From Clostridia bacterium (GTDB lineage: Bacteria > Bacillota > Clostridia > Christensenellales > Aristaeellaceae), in the NCBI GenBank assembly GCA_017550745.1, contig JAFZOG010000160.1:1-64000 (forward strand): a stretch of DNA of 64,000 nucleotides. Direction: 5' to 3'. This document shows positions 52,245 through 61,145 of this stretch, in pieces; the stretch's first letter is position 1, and each line of letters begins with the position of its first letter. The position numbers and the translations under genes are program-made. The notes beneath the pieces were generated by a model. The model ran no database searches and was not told the DNA's origin. It saw only the letters and a program-made list of their open reading frames with translations.

Positions 52245-52886
52245 ATGGCAAAGAAACAGAAGAGCCCGGTGGAAACCGAAGAACGCTCCGCGGCGGATTA
52301 CTATAAGCTGAACACCAAAGCAGTAGACGACCTGGTGAACGCCTCTGAGGAAAACGCGCCTCCTGTTAGCAAGGAAGAACTGCGAAAATACCACGCCCTG
52401 CCAAAGCTGAAAATCGCCGATTGGGTGCAGGCCGTGGTGCTGAAAACCTGGTTCGCCGGGGTGGTGTGCTACTTCATCATCTGGGGCTTGGGGCTGTATG
52501 TGGCAAATCAAATGGACTTGCTGCTGATCACCGGCATTGCCTTGGGATTCGTTACCGATCTGATTACCAACAGCGTATTTCGGTTTATCGCCCGGCCTCA
52601 GGGAGCTAACGACCGCTGGATGATGTTTCCGAAAAAGAACTATGTTTTTCTTCCGCTGAATGTACTGTACGCGCTGCTGCTCACATTCTGCGTGGTGATG
52701 ACTTACAACGCGCTGAATACCCTGCTCATCAGCCTGTCTGGCAATGCGGACAATGTGCCGCTGGGTGTGGAGCCTGTTCTCTTCGGTCTGTTCACCATGG
52801 GGTGGGATATGCTGTTCCTCGGCTGTAAGCGCCTGGGAAAGCGCATGCTGAACGACGCAAAGGCCGCTGCCGGGAAAACAAAATGA
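52245..52886 (+). CDS. Unknown four-TM membrane protein, type B'
   Basis: A 213-aa protein. The first 60 residues are polar and charged (QKSPVETEERSAADYYKLN). TM helices follow near 64-86, 90-108, 132-155 and 172-192. A loop RPQGANDRWMMFPKKNY lies between TM2 and TM3. Starts 6 bases after the preceding gene with no clear ribosome site of its own, so coupled translation is likely. Occupies the same place relative to A' as type B does to A. No family recognised. Confidence 0.68.
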   Translation: MAKKQKSPVETEERSAADYYKLNTKAVDDLVNASEENAPPVSKEELRKYHALPKLKIADWVQAVVLKTWFAGVVCYFIIWGLGLYVANQMDLLLITGIALGFVTDLITNSVFRFIARPQGANDRWMMFPKKNYVFLPLNVLYALLLTFCVVMTYNALNTLLISLSGNADNVPLGVEPVLFGLFTMGWDMLFLGCKRLGKRMLNDAKAAAGKTK

Positions 52887-52910
52887 ATGTAAAGGGGAAA
52901 CCTGCCTTCT

Positions 52911-54035
52911 ATGTATGAAGAAATCGACCGCTATGTCCTGTCCCTGATCGAGCAGTCATCACCCGAACGCACCGCATGGAATGTGGAAAGGATACGGGCG
53001 GGATTGCCGGCCAGTTGGAATTATATCGACGGATGCATGATGACTGCCCTGCTGTCCATGGCGGAAATCACCGGGGATCAGCGTTATTTCGATTTCGCGG
53101 AGTCCTTCATCGATTCTTTCGTATATGAGGACGGCTCTATCCGCGCCTATAAAGCGGAAGGGCATACCCTGGATGATATCAACGAAGGCCGGGTGCTGTT
53201 CGCCCTGTATGAAAAAACAGGAAAAGAAAAGTACAAAAAAGCCGCCGGTTTCCTGCGGCGGCAGCTCAGCGTTCAACCGAGAACGGAGGAAGGCAGCTTC
53301 TGGCACAAGCAGATTTACCCGCATCAGGTGTGGCTGGACGGGGTGTATATGGCCCAGCCCTTTTCCGCGCTGTATGAAAAATACTTCGGTATCGGGGATT
53401 ACAGCGACGTTTTCCGTCAGATCGGCGTCGTCCGTAAGCATATGCGGGATAAGAACACCGGCCTGTACTATCATGGCTATGACGCCAGCAGACAGGCATT
53501 CTGGTGCGACCCGGAAACGGGCCTGAGCAAAAGCTTCTGGCTGCGGGCCATCGGCTGGTTTTCCGTAGCGCTGGCTGACCTGCTGGAGATCCTGCCGGAC
53601 AGCGAGGGCAAAAGCGGCATTGCCGACGTTTTCAGAACGCTGATGGCGGACATTTCCAAATTCGCAGATTCCGAAACCGGCATGTACTGGCAGGTGGTGG
53701 ATCAGCCGCACCGGGAAGGAAACTATCTGGAAAGCAGCGGCAGCTCCATGATGGCTTACGCCATGCTGAAGGGCGCGCGCCTGGGCGTGCTGCCGCAGGA
53801 ATTTGCCGCAAAGGGCAAAAAGACCTTTGACGGCCTGATGAATACCTGCCTGGCTTTCCGGGACGGCGGGCTCAGTCTGGATCATATTTGCCTGGTGGCC
53901 GGGCTGGGGCCCGAAAACAACCGCCGCCGTGACGGCACATATGCTTACTACATTTCCGAGCCGGTGGTAAAAAACGACGCCAAAGGCGTTGCTCCTTTTT
54001 TGCTGTGCTATACGGAGATCAAACGCCTGGGCTGA
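52911..54035 (+). CDS. GH105 unsaturated rhamnogalacturonyl hydrolase (YteR-like)
   Basis: A 374-aa (alpha/alpha)6-barrel protein of the GH88/GH105 group. Seen: PASWNYIDGCMMTALLSM, GSFWHKQIYPHQVWLDGVYMAQPF with the catalytic Asp, GLSKSFWLRAIGWFSVAL and GNYLESSGSSMMAYAMLKGA. YteR of B. subtilis removes 4,5-unsaturated galacturonate from rhamnogalacturonan I disaccharides in the cytoplasm; no signal peptide here either. It ends the importer operon and points to pectin-derived cargo. Its stop abuts the convergent regulator with zero gap. Confidence 0.92.
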   Translation: MYEEIDRYVLSLIEQSSPERTAWNVERIRAGLPASWNYIDGCMMTALLSMAEITGDQRYFDFAESFIDSFVYEDGSIRAYKAEGHTLDDINEGRVLFALYEKTGKEKYKKAAGFLRRQLSVQPRTEEGSFWHKQIYPHQVWLDGVYMAQPFSALYEKYFGIGDYSDVFRQIGVVRKHMRDKNTGLYYHGYDASRQAFWCDPETGLSKSFWLRAIGWFSVALADLLEILPDSEGKSGIADVFRTLMADISKFADSETGMYWQVVDQPHREGNYLESSGSSMMAYAMLKGARLGVLPQEFAAKGKKTFDGLMNTCLAFRDGGLSLDHICLVAGLGPENNRRRDGTYAYYISEPVVKNDAKGVAPFLLCYTEIKRLG

Positions 54036-54836
54036 TCATTTTTCCAGCGGTTTTACCTTCATCACGTCGGAATCCTGGATGGGGGAGTTGTTGCTTCCCC
54101 TGCGGGACTGAACGTAGAAGCTGGGCGCGACGCCGTACTTCTTCTTGAACATCCGGGAAAAATACAGCGGTTCCCGGAATCCGCACAGCCGTGAAACGTC
54201 CGTGACCGAAACGCCCGTCATTTCCGCGCCCACAAGGGCTTCCGCCGCAATCTGCAAGCGTTTGTTGTTCAGGTACTGATGCGGGGTGATCAGCATTTCT
54301 TTCTGAAACAGCTTGCGCAGGTAATCGTAATTGAACGGCAGGGAGCGCATGTATTCGTCCAGCTCATAGCTGGGGTCGTCGAAGTGCTCCAGGATGTCCC
54401 GCTCGATTTCCTCCACCACGGGAGAGCGCCGCTTGTCCTTCTGGTAGGCGGCCAGGTAGCAGCAGATCAGGTTGCCATATGCGGAGAGGAAGATGTCTTT
54501 TTCCGGGCGGGAGCACTGGTAATGGTACAGCGCCGCGCGGAACGCGTCCAGCAGGAAACGGTTGCTGTCATCCTGGATAACGGAAGGCGCGGTCGCAGAC
54601 AGCGTGGGCATGCTGATGTTCAGATGGATGTTTTCAAAGCCTTTTTCGCTGCTGTTGGCGTGGGGGAGAAGCGGCGGAATAATGACCACATCTCCTTTGC
54701 GGTAGGTCAGGGCCCCGTCGTCAAAGGAAAACTCCCCGCCGCCCTCGGTGCAGTAAACGAATTCCCAGCTTTCATGCGCGTGTCGGTTCACGGTCAGCAT
54801 CATTTCATGCCGCCCCGCGTAGATGATCTCATTCAT
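54036..54836 (-). CDS. AraC-family transcriptional regulator
   Basis: A 266-aa regulator. Cupin-like sensor domain at 1-130 (HAHESWEFVYCTEGGGEF, KGDVVIIPPLLPHA) and two helix-turn-helix motifs at about 165-260 (LPFNYDYLRKLFQKEM, VTDVSRLCGFREPLYFSRMFKKKYGVAP). ATG at 54836 follows AAGGAG by 8 bases; the frame upstream to 54899 is rejected. Converges on the GH105 gene; likely activates the importer locus in response to an imported sugar (inference). Confidence 0.92.
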   Translation of the reverse strand: MNEIIYAGRHEMMLTVNRHAHESWEFVYCTEGGGEFSFDDGALTYRKGDVVIIPPLLPHANSSEKGFENIHLNISMPTLSATAPSVIQDDSNRFLLDAFRAALYHYQCSRPEKDIFLSAYGNLICCYLAAYQKDKRRSPVVEEIERDILEHFDDPSYELDEYMRSLPFNYDYLRKLFQKEMLITPHQYLNNKRLQIAAEALVGAEMTGVSVTDVSRLCGFREPLYFSRMFKKKYGVAPSFYVQSRRGSNNSPIQDSDVMKVKPLEK

Positions 54837-54955
54837 GCCCGGCGCTCCTTTCGCTTTCTGGCGAGTGGTCGGAAGCAAAGTGTGCTCTGTCGCTCCCATT
54901 ATATCAGATAATATCCGTTTTGTCCATGACTCAAATGACTTGAGGAGGTAATACC

Positions 54956-56038
54956 ATGGCCTACCTGACGCTGAAAAACATCAACAAGATTTACCCAAAC
55001 GGCTTTCATGCCGTACACAATTTCAACCTGGAAATTGAAAAAGGGGAATTTGTTGTATTTGTCGGCCCTTCCGGCTGCGGAAAATCCACCACCCTGCGGA
55101 TGATCGCCGGGCTGGAGGATATTTCCAACGGCGAGTTTCTGATCAACGGCAAGCGCGCCAATGAGATGGGTCCCCGGGAGCGGGAAATCGCCATGGTATT
55201 CCAGAGCTATGCGCTGTACCCGCAGATGACGGTATTTGACAACATCGCATTCGGCCTGACCCTGCAAGGGGTGGACGAGGATATCATCGAGGAACGGGTC
55301 AAAAACATCGCAGGCATCCTGGGCCTGACGGACTATCTGGACCGCCTGCCCCGGGCGCTTTCCGGCGGCCAGCGCCAGCGCGTGGCCATTGGCCGGGCCA
55401 TCATCCGCAAGGTGGGCGTGTTCCTCATGGACGAGCCGCTCTCCAACCTGGACGCCAAGCAGCGCGTGACCATGCGCTATGAAATCGCCCAGATCCACCA
55501 GAACACCGGGGCTACCACCATCTATGTCACCCATGACCAGACCGAAGCCATGACCCTGGCTGACCGCATCGTGGTGATGAAGGACGGCTATGTACAGCAG
55601 GTTGGCACCCCGTACCAGCTGTACTTTGAGCCGCAGAACGTGTTCGTGGCGGGCTTCATCGGCGAGCCGCCCATGAATTTCCTGCGCGGCACGGTGAAGA
55701 ACGGCGCGCTGCGCTTTGGCGATAACCTGATTGATCTCAAGAAAAAGCTGCCTTCCGTCGATAAATACGAGGACAAGGAAATCGTGTTCGGTTTCCGCCC
55801 GGAGGGGATTCAGCTGGGCAGATGCGAAAACGCCTACGAGATCACCGCCAATGTGGAGCTGACCGAAATGCTGGGGGACAATACCAACGTGTATATCACC
55901 GCGGGCAGCGACCACGCCATCCTGAAGGTGGACAGCCACGACACCCCCGAAACCGATGCGGTTATTACCTTCTCCATTCCCTTCGAAAGCGTCTATCTAT
56001 TTGACGGGGAGACGGAAACGGTGATCAATTGCAAATAA
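54956..56038 (+). CDS. ABC transporter ATPase, UgpC/MsmX family (second copy)
   Basis: A 360-aa sugar-importer ATPase. Walker A GPSGCGKSTTLRMIAG, signature LSGGQRQRVAIGR, Walker B VFLMDEPLSNLD, H-loop YVTHDQTEA, and a C-terminal OB-type regulatory domain from about 240. It is a different gene from the copy at 50599, with no permease next to it and a divergent AraC gene upstream, so it fits a global MsmX-type ATPase serving several importers. TTGAGGAGG precedes the ATG. Confidence 0.95.
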   Translation: MAYLTLKNINKIYPNGFHAVHNFNLEIEKGEFVVFVGPSGCGKSTTLRMIAGLEDISNGEFLINGKRANEMGPREREIAMVFQSYALYPQMTVFDNIAFGLTLQGVDEDIIEERVKNIAGILGLTDYLDRLPRALSGGQRQRVAIGRAIIRKVGVFLMDEPLSNLDAKQRVTMRYEIAQIHQNTGATTIYVTHDQTEAMTLADRIVVMKDGYVQQVGTPYQLYFEPQNVFVAGFIGEPPMNFLRGTVKNGALRFGDNLIDLKKKLPSVDKYEDKEIVFGFRPEGIQLGRCENAYEITANVELTEMLGDNTNVYITAGSDHAILKVDSHDTPETDAVITFSIPFESVYLFDGETETVINCK

Positions 56039-56168
56039 TTTTTTGCGGTTTGATCAGATGTAAACAGCGGTTTTTCATGGTAAAAAGAAACAGTTTCGTT
56101 TTTCGCGCTTCGGCATATGATAAAACGGATGATGGGAATCATCAAATCATGTGAAGGAGGGAAAGCGA

Positions 56169-56426
56169 ATGAACATTCTTTTGTGGCTGGTGCTGGGCGC
56201 GCTGGCAGGCTGGATCGCCGGGCTGATCATGGGCGAAAGGCGCGGCTGGGCCGGGAACATCCTGGTGGGCATTTTAGGCTCCGCTGTGGGCGGTTTTGCG
56301 GCGTCGCTGCTGGGGTGGGGCGGCGTTGACGGCTTCAACCTGTACAGCTTGCTGGTGGCCGTAGGCGGCGCGTGCATCCTGCTGTGGATTTACAACATGC
56401 TGCAGCGCCGGGCGGCAAGGACATAA
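56169..56426 (+). CDS. GlsB/YeaQ/YmgE-family membrane protein
   Basis: An 85-aa protein with three TM helices rich in glycine (VLGALAGWIAGLIMGERRGWAGNI split, LVGILGSAVGGFAASLLG, LLVAVGGACILLWIYNML). This matches the transglycosylase-associated/GlsB stress family. ATG at 56169 follows GAAGGAGGG. Role in general stress is known only loosely. Confidence 0.88.
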   Translation: MNILLWLVLGALAGWIAGLIMGERRGWAGNILVGILGSAVGGFAASLLGWGGVDGFNLYSLLVAVGGACILLWIYNMLQRRAART

Positions 56427-56447
56427 AACAGACGGATTTCAACATAG

Positions 56448-56479
56448 GAGCGGGGCGGTTCGTTTTCCCGCTCTTTTTT
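56448..56479 (+). terminator. Terminator after the GlsB-like gene
   Basis: GAGCGGG, a 12-base loop, CCCGCTC and then six T. It separates the GlsB-like gene from yabP. Confidence 0.85.
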
Positions 56480-56480
56480 G

Positions 56481-56509
56481 TCATATGGATTGGACCGTCC
56501 GCATACCCT
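56481..56509 (+). promoter_or_regulatory. Candidate sigma-E promoter of yabPQ
   Basis: TCATATG (56481-56487), a 14-bp spacer and CATACCCT (56502-56509), very close to the sigma-E consensus (KMATATT, 14-15 bp, CATACAnT), 21 bases before yabP. In B. subtilis yabP is made in the mother cell under sigma-E. Confidence 0.65.
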
Positions 56510-56530
56510 TTTCTGAAAGAGGTGAGCGGA

Positions 56531-56818
56531 ATGGAAAAAACCAACAATCAGTCAGGGATCGTGAAGAATCATATGCTGACGCTGGATAACCGGCGGCGGG
56601 CGTCGCTGACGGGCGTGAACGAAGTGCTGGGGTTCGATGAAAACACGGTGAATCTGCGGACGGAGAATGGGGAAGTGACCATTACCGGGGAAGGGCTGCA
56701 CGTAACGAAGCTGATGCTGGAGGAAGGGCAGCTGGCTGTGGAGGGAAAAATCGACGGCATTCAGTATACAGCCCTGCGGAACCGGCGGGTTGGGCTGTTC
56801 CGCCGGGCCGACAAATGA
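56531..56818 (+). CDS. yabP: Sporulation protein YabP
   Basis: A 95-aa YabP of usual length. Seen: NHMLTLDNRRRASLTGVNEVLGFDENTVNLRT (in parts) and GLHVTKLMLEEGQLAVEGKIDGI, the family core. Required for spore cortex formation in Bacilli. The ATG at 56531 follows AAAGAGGTG and overlaps yabQ by 4 bases at its end. Confidence 0.93.
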   Translation: MEKTNNQSGIVKNHMLTLDNRRRASLTGVNEVLGFDENTVNLRTENGEVTITGEGLHVTKLMLEEGQLAVEGKIDGIQYTALRNRRVGLFRRADK

Positions 56819-57135
56819 TTTTTTTTGAAACGGCGGGGCAGGCCAGGACGTTCCTCCTGCTGCTGTACGCGGGCTTTGGAGCGGGGGTGCTCTATGACGT
56901 GCTTGCTCTGCCGCGCCGCGCGCTGCCCCGCTTTTGTCAGCCTGGTCTGGACGCGCTTTGGTGCCTGATGACAGGCGCTGCCGCCGCGCTTGTGCTGGCC
57001 GCGGGCGGCGAATCTGCCTTCAGGCTGTACTCTCTTCTGGGGCTCGTCTGCGGCGCGGCGGTTTATTGGCTTGGGATCAGAGCATTGATACGGGGCATCG
57101 TACGTTTTTTCAAGCGAAATAAAAATTTGCAATAA
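56815..57135 (+). CDS. yabQ: Spore cortex biosynthesis protein YabQ
   Basis: A 106-aa membrane protein with three TM helices (TFLLLLYAGFGAGVLYDVLAL, LWCLMTGAAAALVLAAGG, LYSLLGLVCGAAVYWLG) and a basic tail. The pattern and the coupling to yabP (ATGA) identify YabQ, needed for cortex synthesis. The divIC gene that usually follows is not here. Confidence 0.9.
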   Translation: MIFFETAGQARTFLLLLYAGFGAGVLYDVLALPRRALPRFCQPGLDALWCLMTGAAAALVLAAGGESAFRLYSLLGLVCGAAVYWLGIRALIRGIVRFFKRNKNLQ

Positions 57136-57148
57136 CGTTTGGCTTTTG

Positions 57149-57188
57149 CTGCCCGCTGGCCTACAAAGGGTTGGCGGAGCAGTTTTTT
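57149..57188 (+). terminator. Terminator of yabPQ
   Basis: CTGCCCGC paired with GCGGAGCAG (one bulged A) and followed by six T. The rest of the 275-bp gap to the next gene shows no other clear signal. Confidence 0.7.
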
Positions 57189-57410
57189 GCGTTTTTTCTA
57201 ATATCAGGCAGGATAATGAAGAAAAAAGCAGAATAAAATAATGTTGATATATACACTTTTATCAGTTTGCATATAAAAAGGGAGCGAACAGGAATTATCT
57301 GCATAGGGGCGTAACGAATCGGCCCATTCAAAGAACGGCGTTTTCTCCTGAATGAAAATACAGCCTGCGCCGGCGGCCGAACCGGAATAAAGGCAAGGAG
57401 TGTCAATGAG

Positions 57411-58565
57411 ATGGAAGCGTCTTTACGCGCTGAAATATATCTGATCTGTATGATCATCGTAGGGCTGCTGGTGCATTGGAGCATCCGGAGCGAATCCAAA
57501 TCCGCGTCGGACCAGTGGCTGATCCGCTGTTATGGCGGATTTTTCGTCACCTTTACAGCGAATTTCCTTTTTATCCTCTTCAACCGCGGCATCTTACAAA
57601 CGCCTTGGGCCAAGCAAATATCATATGTACTGAAATCGCTGTTTTTCATGTTTTTCAGCATGAGCGTGATAGCCTGGTGCGGGTACGCGGAGACGGAGAT
57701 TCGCCGGGGGGATTTGGTGCGCAAAAAGGTGCATCTGATGTTCATCATCCCCAGTATCATTCCGATGATCCCCATCGCGCTGAACCTGTGGAACCGGATG
57801 CTGTTTAGCATCGACGAATCCCTCGAGTACAAGCGTGAGATCCTGTATCATTTCCTGATGCTGTATTTGTTCGCCTGTACCGCCTATTTCGCGGTGCGGC
57901 TGTTCACGCGTTCCTTCCGGGAATTCGGCCCGAACCGCAAAAAGCATCTCCAAGTCACCGCTTCCTTCTCCCTTTGCATCCTGCTGGCCTGGCTGTTTTC
58001 GTTCATGGGGGAATCGGTGCCGGTGATTTGCGTATGCGTGACGGTGAACCTGCTGTGCGTGTATAACTGCACCAACCGGCAGCAGATTTCCATGGATAAG
58101 CTGACGCAGGTGAACAACCGCCAGAACCTGATCGGTTTTATCAATTACAAGCTGATCAACCATGAAAGCCGCTTATATGTGCTGATGATCGACGTGGACT
58201 ATTTCAAACCCATCAACGACACCTACGGCCACCTGGAAGGCGACCACGCGCTGGTGCGTGTGGCGAACGCGCTGAAGCGCGCCTGCAATTCGTTCAAGCG
58301 TCGCCCTTTCATTGCCCGGTATGGCGGGGACGAATTCATCATCGTGCTGGAGGGCACGCAGGAGGAAGCCGAACAGCTGTGCAATTGTATTCACGCGATC
58401 ATTCAGGAAAGCCAGGAAGAGGAAAAATCGCCCTATGAGCTGACCGTGAGCATTGGGGTGGCGGGGTACCGCAACGGCATGCAAAGCAAGGATCTGATCG
58501 CCGCGGCGGACGAAGAACTTTACAAAGTCAAGCAGACTCGGGATAAGAGAGCGCGGAATGCATAA
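57411..58565 (+). CDS. Membrane diguanylate cyclase (GGDEF)
   Basis: A 384-aa protein. Six or seven TM helices over residues 8-220 form an uncharacterised membrane sensor. The GGDEF domain is at about 225-375, with metal site D261-x-D263 (MIDVDYF) and active loop RYGGDEF (303-309). The residues five before it read KRRP, so the inhibitory RxxD I-site is missing and product inhibition is not expected. It would make cyclic di-GMP. Start ATG with AAGGAG-like site; no partner gene. Confidence 0.93.
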   Translation: MEASLRAEIYLICMIIVGLLVHWSIRSESKSASDQWLIRCYGGFFVTFTANFLFILFNRGILQTPWAKQISYVLKSLFFMFFSMSVIAWCGYAETEIRRGDLVRKKVHLMFIIPSIIPMIPIALNLWNRMLFSIDESLEYKREILYHFLMLYLFACTAYFAVRLFTRSFREFGPNRKKHLQVTASFSLCILLAWLFSFMGESVPVICVCVTVNLLCVYNCTNRQQISMDKLTQVNNRQNLIGFINYKLINHESRLYVLMIDVDYFKPINDTYGHLEGDHALVRVANALKRACNSFKRRPFIARYGGDEFIIVLEGTQEEAEQLCNCIHAIIQESQEEEKSPYELTVSIGVAGYRNGMQSKDLIAAADEELYKVKQTRDKRARNA

Positions 58566-58600
58566 CCGTTCTTTATTCATGCTGAAAGCGAGGGAATGAC

Positions 58601-59656
58601 ATGCCGCTGCAAATCGTCCGGGATGATATCACGAAAATGCGGGTGGACGCCATCGTGAACGCCGCCAATAACAGCCTGCTGGGCGGTGGCGGTGTGGATG
58701 GGGCCATTCACCGCGCCGCAGGGCCGCAGCTGCTGGCGGAATGCCGCACGCTGGGCGGTTGTGAGACAGGTCAGGCAAAAGCCACCAAAGGCTACAATCT
58801 GCCTGCCCGCTATGTGATCCACACGGTCGGCCCTATCTGGCATGGCGGCAATCACGGCGAGCCGGGGCTGCTGGCCGCCTGTTACCGCAATTCCCTGCAG
58901 ATCGCGCGGGAACTGGGATGCGAAAGCGTGGCTTTCCCGATGATCTCCACCGGTGTGTACGGTTATCCCAAGGATCTGGCGCTGCCCATCGCCACGCAGG
59001 CGATCTTGGAATTCCTGATGGAAAACGAAATGCAGGTCTATCTGGTGGTGTTCGGCGCGGGCACGCTGGCAGTGAGCATGAAGCTGTTCAGCGATGTACG
59101 GCAGTATATCGACCAGCACTATGTGGATACGCATACCGACCGTCCACGGGAATACCAGCGCGAAGCGCTGTGGCGCACAGACGAGAAAAAAGCGCTGGAA
59201 TACGACATCGCGCTGTCCGAAAGCATTTCCTATGAGCATATGGCCCCCATGGCCGACAGCGCGCCCATGCCAATGGCCGCCCCGGACTGGAAAAAAATGC
59301 TGGAGGAGACCGACGAGGGCTTTTCCGGGATGCTCCTGCGCAAGATCGACGAAAAAGGCATGACGGACGCGCAATGCTATAAAAAAGCCAACGTGGACAG
59401 GAAGCTGTTCAACAAAATCAAGAATACTCCGGGTTACCGTCCCGGCAAGCCGACGGTGTTTGCTTTCGCGGTGGCGCTGGAGCTGAATCTGAAAGAAACA
59501 AAGGAAATGCTGGAAAAGGCGGGCTTTTCGCTCACCCACAGCAGCAAAATAGACATCGTGCTGGAATACTTCATCAAAAACGGTCTGTATGACCTGATGG
59601 AAATCAACGAGGTGCTGTTCCAGTTTGACCTGCCGCTGCTGGGCTCTGTGGCGTAG
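58601..59656 (+). CDS. Macro-domain ADP-ribose hydrolase with C-terminal HTH-like domain
   Basis: A 351-aa protein. Residues 1-170 are a MacroD-type macro domain: DDITKM (10-13), [20 protein letters not shown] (18-37) and [12 protein letters not shown] (112-123), the set that binds ADP-ribose and hydrolyses O-acetyl-ADP-ribose or mono-ADP-ribosyl esters. Residues about 235-351 form an extra helical domain ([59 protein letters not shown]) with an XRE-like helix-turn-helix look. The linker has a Met/Ala/Pro stretch. GCGAGGG before the ATG. Followed by a VWA gene. Confidence 0.88.
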   Translation: MPLQIVRDDITKMRVDAIVNAANNSLLGGGGVDGAIHRAAGPQLLAECRTLGGCETGQAKATKGYNLPARYVIHTVGPIWHGGNHGEPGLLAACYRNSLQIARELGCESVAFPMISTGVYGYPKDLALPIATQAILEFLMENEMQVYLVVFGAGTLAVSMKLFSDVRQYIDQHYVDTHTDRPREYQREALWRTDEKKALEYDIALSESISYEHMAPMADSAPMPMAAPDWKKMLEETDEGFSGMLLRKIDEKGMTDAQCYKKANVDRKLFNKIKNTPGYRPGKPTVFAFAVALELNLKETKEMLEKAGFSLTHSSKIDIVLEYFIKNGLYDLMEINEVLFQFDLPLLGSVA

Positions 59657-59765
59657 CGCTTTATTTGTCGCTTTTGAGGCGACCATTTCTCTCCCGTACT
59701 GCTGTATAATGTGCCCGCAAGGTTGAAAGAAACCTGCGGAATACAGCAGACGGGAGGATTTTATC

Positions 59766-60407
59766 ATGAAAAAGGATTTGACTGAACTGGTTTTTATCCT
59801 GGACGCCAGCGGCTCTATGGCGGGGCTGGAAAGGGACACCATCGGCGGCTTCAACGGCATGATCGAAAAACAGAAAAAGGAGCCTGGTGAAGCGCTTGTT
59901 TCCACTGTGATTTTTGCCAATAACAGCCGGGTGATCCATGACCGGGAGCCCATCGGCAGGGTCGAGCCGATGACTGACAGGCAGTATTCTGTCGGCGGCT
60001 GCACCGCCTTGCTGGACGCCATCGGCGGCGCAGTGCACCACATTGGCAACGTGCATAAATACGCCAGGGAAGAAGATCGGCCTGCGCACACCCTGTTCGT
60101 CATCACCACCGACGGCATGGAAAACGCCAGCAGGCTCTATGGCGCGGCGGAAGTGAAGCAAATGATTCAGCGGCAAAAGGAGAAGTACGGCTGGGAATTC
60201 CTGTTCCTGGGCGCGAATATCGACGCGGTAGAGACTGCCGGGCGCTTCGGCATCAGCGCTGACCGTGCGGTGAATTACCATGCCGACGCCCTGGGAACAG
60301 CGGTAAATTACAGAACGGTGGAGAAAGCGATTCACACCGTGCGCAGCTGCGAGCCGCTTGCCGCCAGCTGGAAGGACGAGATCGAGGAGGATTTCAAAAG
60401 CAGGTAA
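59766..60407 (+). CDS. VWA-domain protein
   Basis: A 213-aa single von Willebrand A domain without signal peptide or TM. MIDAS metal motif D13-A-S-G-S17, threonine in GGCTALLDA near 79, and the second Asp in ITTDGMENAS near 118. Cytoplasmic metal-dependent binding scaffold; partner unknown. GGGAGG before the ATG, with a TATAAT at 59705-59710 but no clear -35. It follows the macro-domain gene by 109 bases. Confidence 0.88.
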   Translation: MKKDLTELVFILDASGSMAGLERDTIGGFNGMIEKQKKEPGEALVSTVIFANNSRVIHDREPIGRVEPMTDRQYSVGGCTALLDAIGGAVHHIGNVHKYAREEDRPAHTLFVITTDGMENASRLYGAAEVKQMIQRQKEKYGWEFLFLGANIDAVETAGRFGISADRAVNYHADALGTAVNYRTVEKAIHTVRSCEPLAASWKDEIEEDFKSR

Positions 60408-60450
60408 ACACAGCAGGCTGCCGGAGGATTGCGCCCTGGCAGCCTGTGTT
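60407..60450. terminator. Terminator between VWA gene and convergent hypothetical
   Basis: AACACAG-(CA)-GGCTGCC pairs with GGCAGCCTGTGTT (13 pairs with a 2-base bulge). It begins at the VWA stop codon and can serve both strands. Confidence 0.7.
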
Positions 60451-60477
60451 GTCATTCAGCATTCAAATATCGGAAAA

Positions 60478-60963
60478 TTAAACCCGCACCCACGCGCCTA
60501 AAGATTTATCATGGGCTGTCACGGTGAGCATATCGCCCGCTTTCCAGTCGGGCCGGGGCAGGTTGGCGTCGTAGTAGAACAGCCGGTCATCCTCCGGGTC
60601 TTCCATGTTGCCCACGTTCAGCATCATGGGATAGTATTTTACTCCGTCGCGCATCACCGGCGTTTCTTCCATTTCCTTAAACATTCCGGTAGTCTGGCGC
60701 GTCCTGCCGTGCAGCACTTCGTTCAGATGGCGGCGGTACGCGGTCAGCGGGGAAAGCAGCATGCCGTGGCAGAAAATCAGCCCCGCACCCAGGATCAGTG
60801 AAAGGCACGTGGTCAGCCAGCGAATCCGGAACACAAACGAAACAATAACGCCAATCAGCAAGATAGCCGCCGGTATGCCCAGAATCAGCCTGCGCTGCCT
60901 GATTTGCGTCTGTATATCCGCATAATCCTGTTCTGTATACAAAGCGCTTTCCCTCTCTTTCAT
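60478..60963 (-). CDS. Hypothetical two-TM membrane protein
   Basis: Up to 161 aa. TM helices near 29-46 and 50-68 are followed by a soluble C-terminal domain of about 90 residues with a beta pattern (KYYPMMLNVGNMEDPEDDRLFYYDANL, then GDMLTVTAHDKSLGAWVRV). The ATG at 60963 has no good ribosome site; a TTG at 60942 lies 8-9 bases after GAGGG and may be the true start. The tail recalls small beta-barrel domains fused to membrane hairpins. Function unknown. Confidence 0.6.
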   Translation of the reverse strand: MKERESALYTEQDYADIQTQIRQRRLILGIPAAILLIGVIVSFVFRIRWLTTCLSLILGAGLIFCHGMLLSPLTAYRRHLNEVLHGRTRQTTGMFKEMEETPVMRDGVKYYPMMLNVGNMEDPEDDRLFYYDANLPRPDWKAGDMLTVTAHDKSLGAWVRV

Positions 60964-61145
60964 TATGAGAAAAACAATTTCCACACGTCTATCATATCGC
61001 ATAACAAGCCAAAAGTACAGCCCCGAACGATGGCGATATTGTGGCAAAAGGGAAAAAAGTTTTCTGGCAGGAAATAAACGAATGCTGAAGAACGTTATAT
61101 GTCAGAGCGGAAAAAGAAATCGGTCCGCCGGAAAGAAGGAAAACA

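Noticed and set aside
59682..59710. TATAAT before the VWA gene as a promoter
   Set aside because: No acceptable -35 at 16-18 bp; kept only as a remark in the gene entry.
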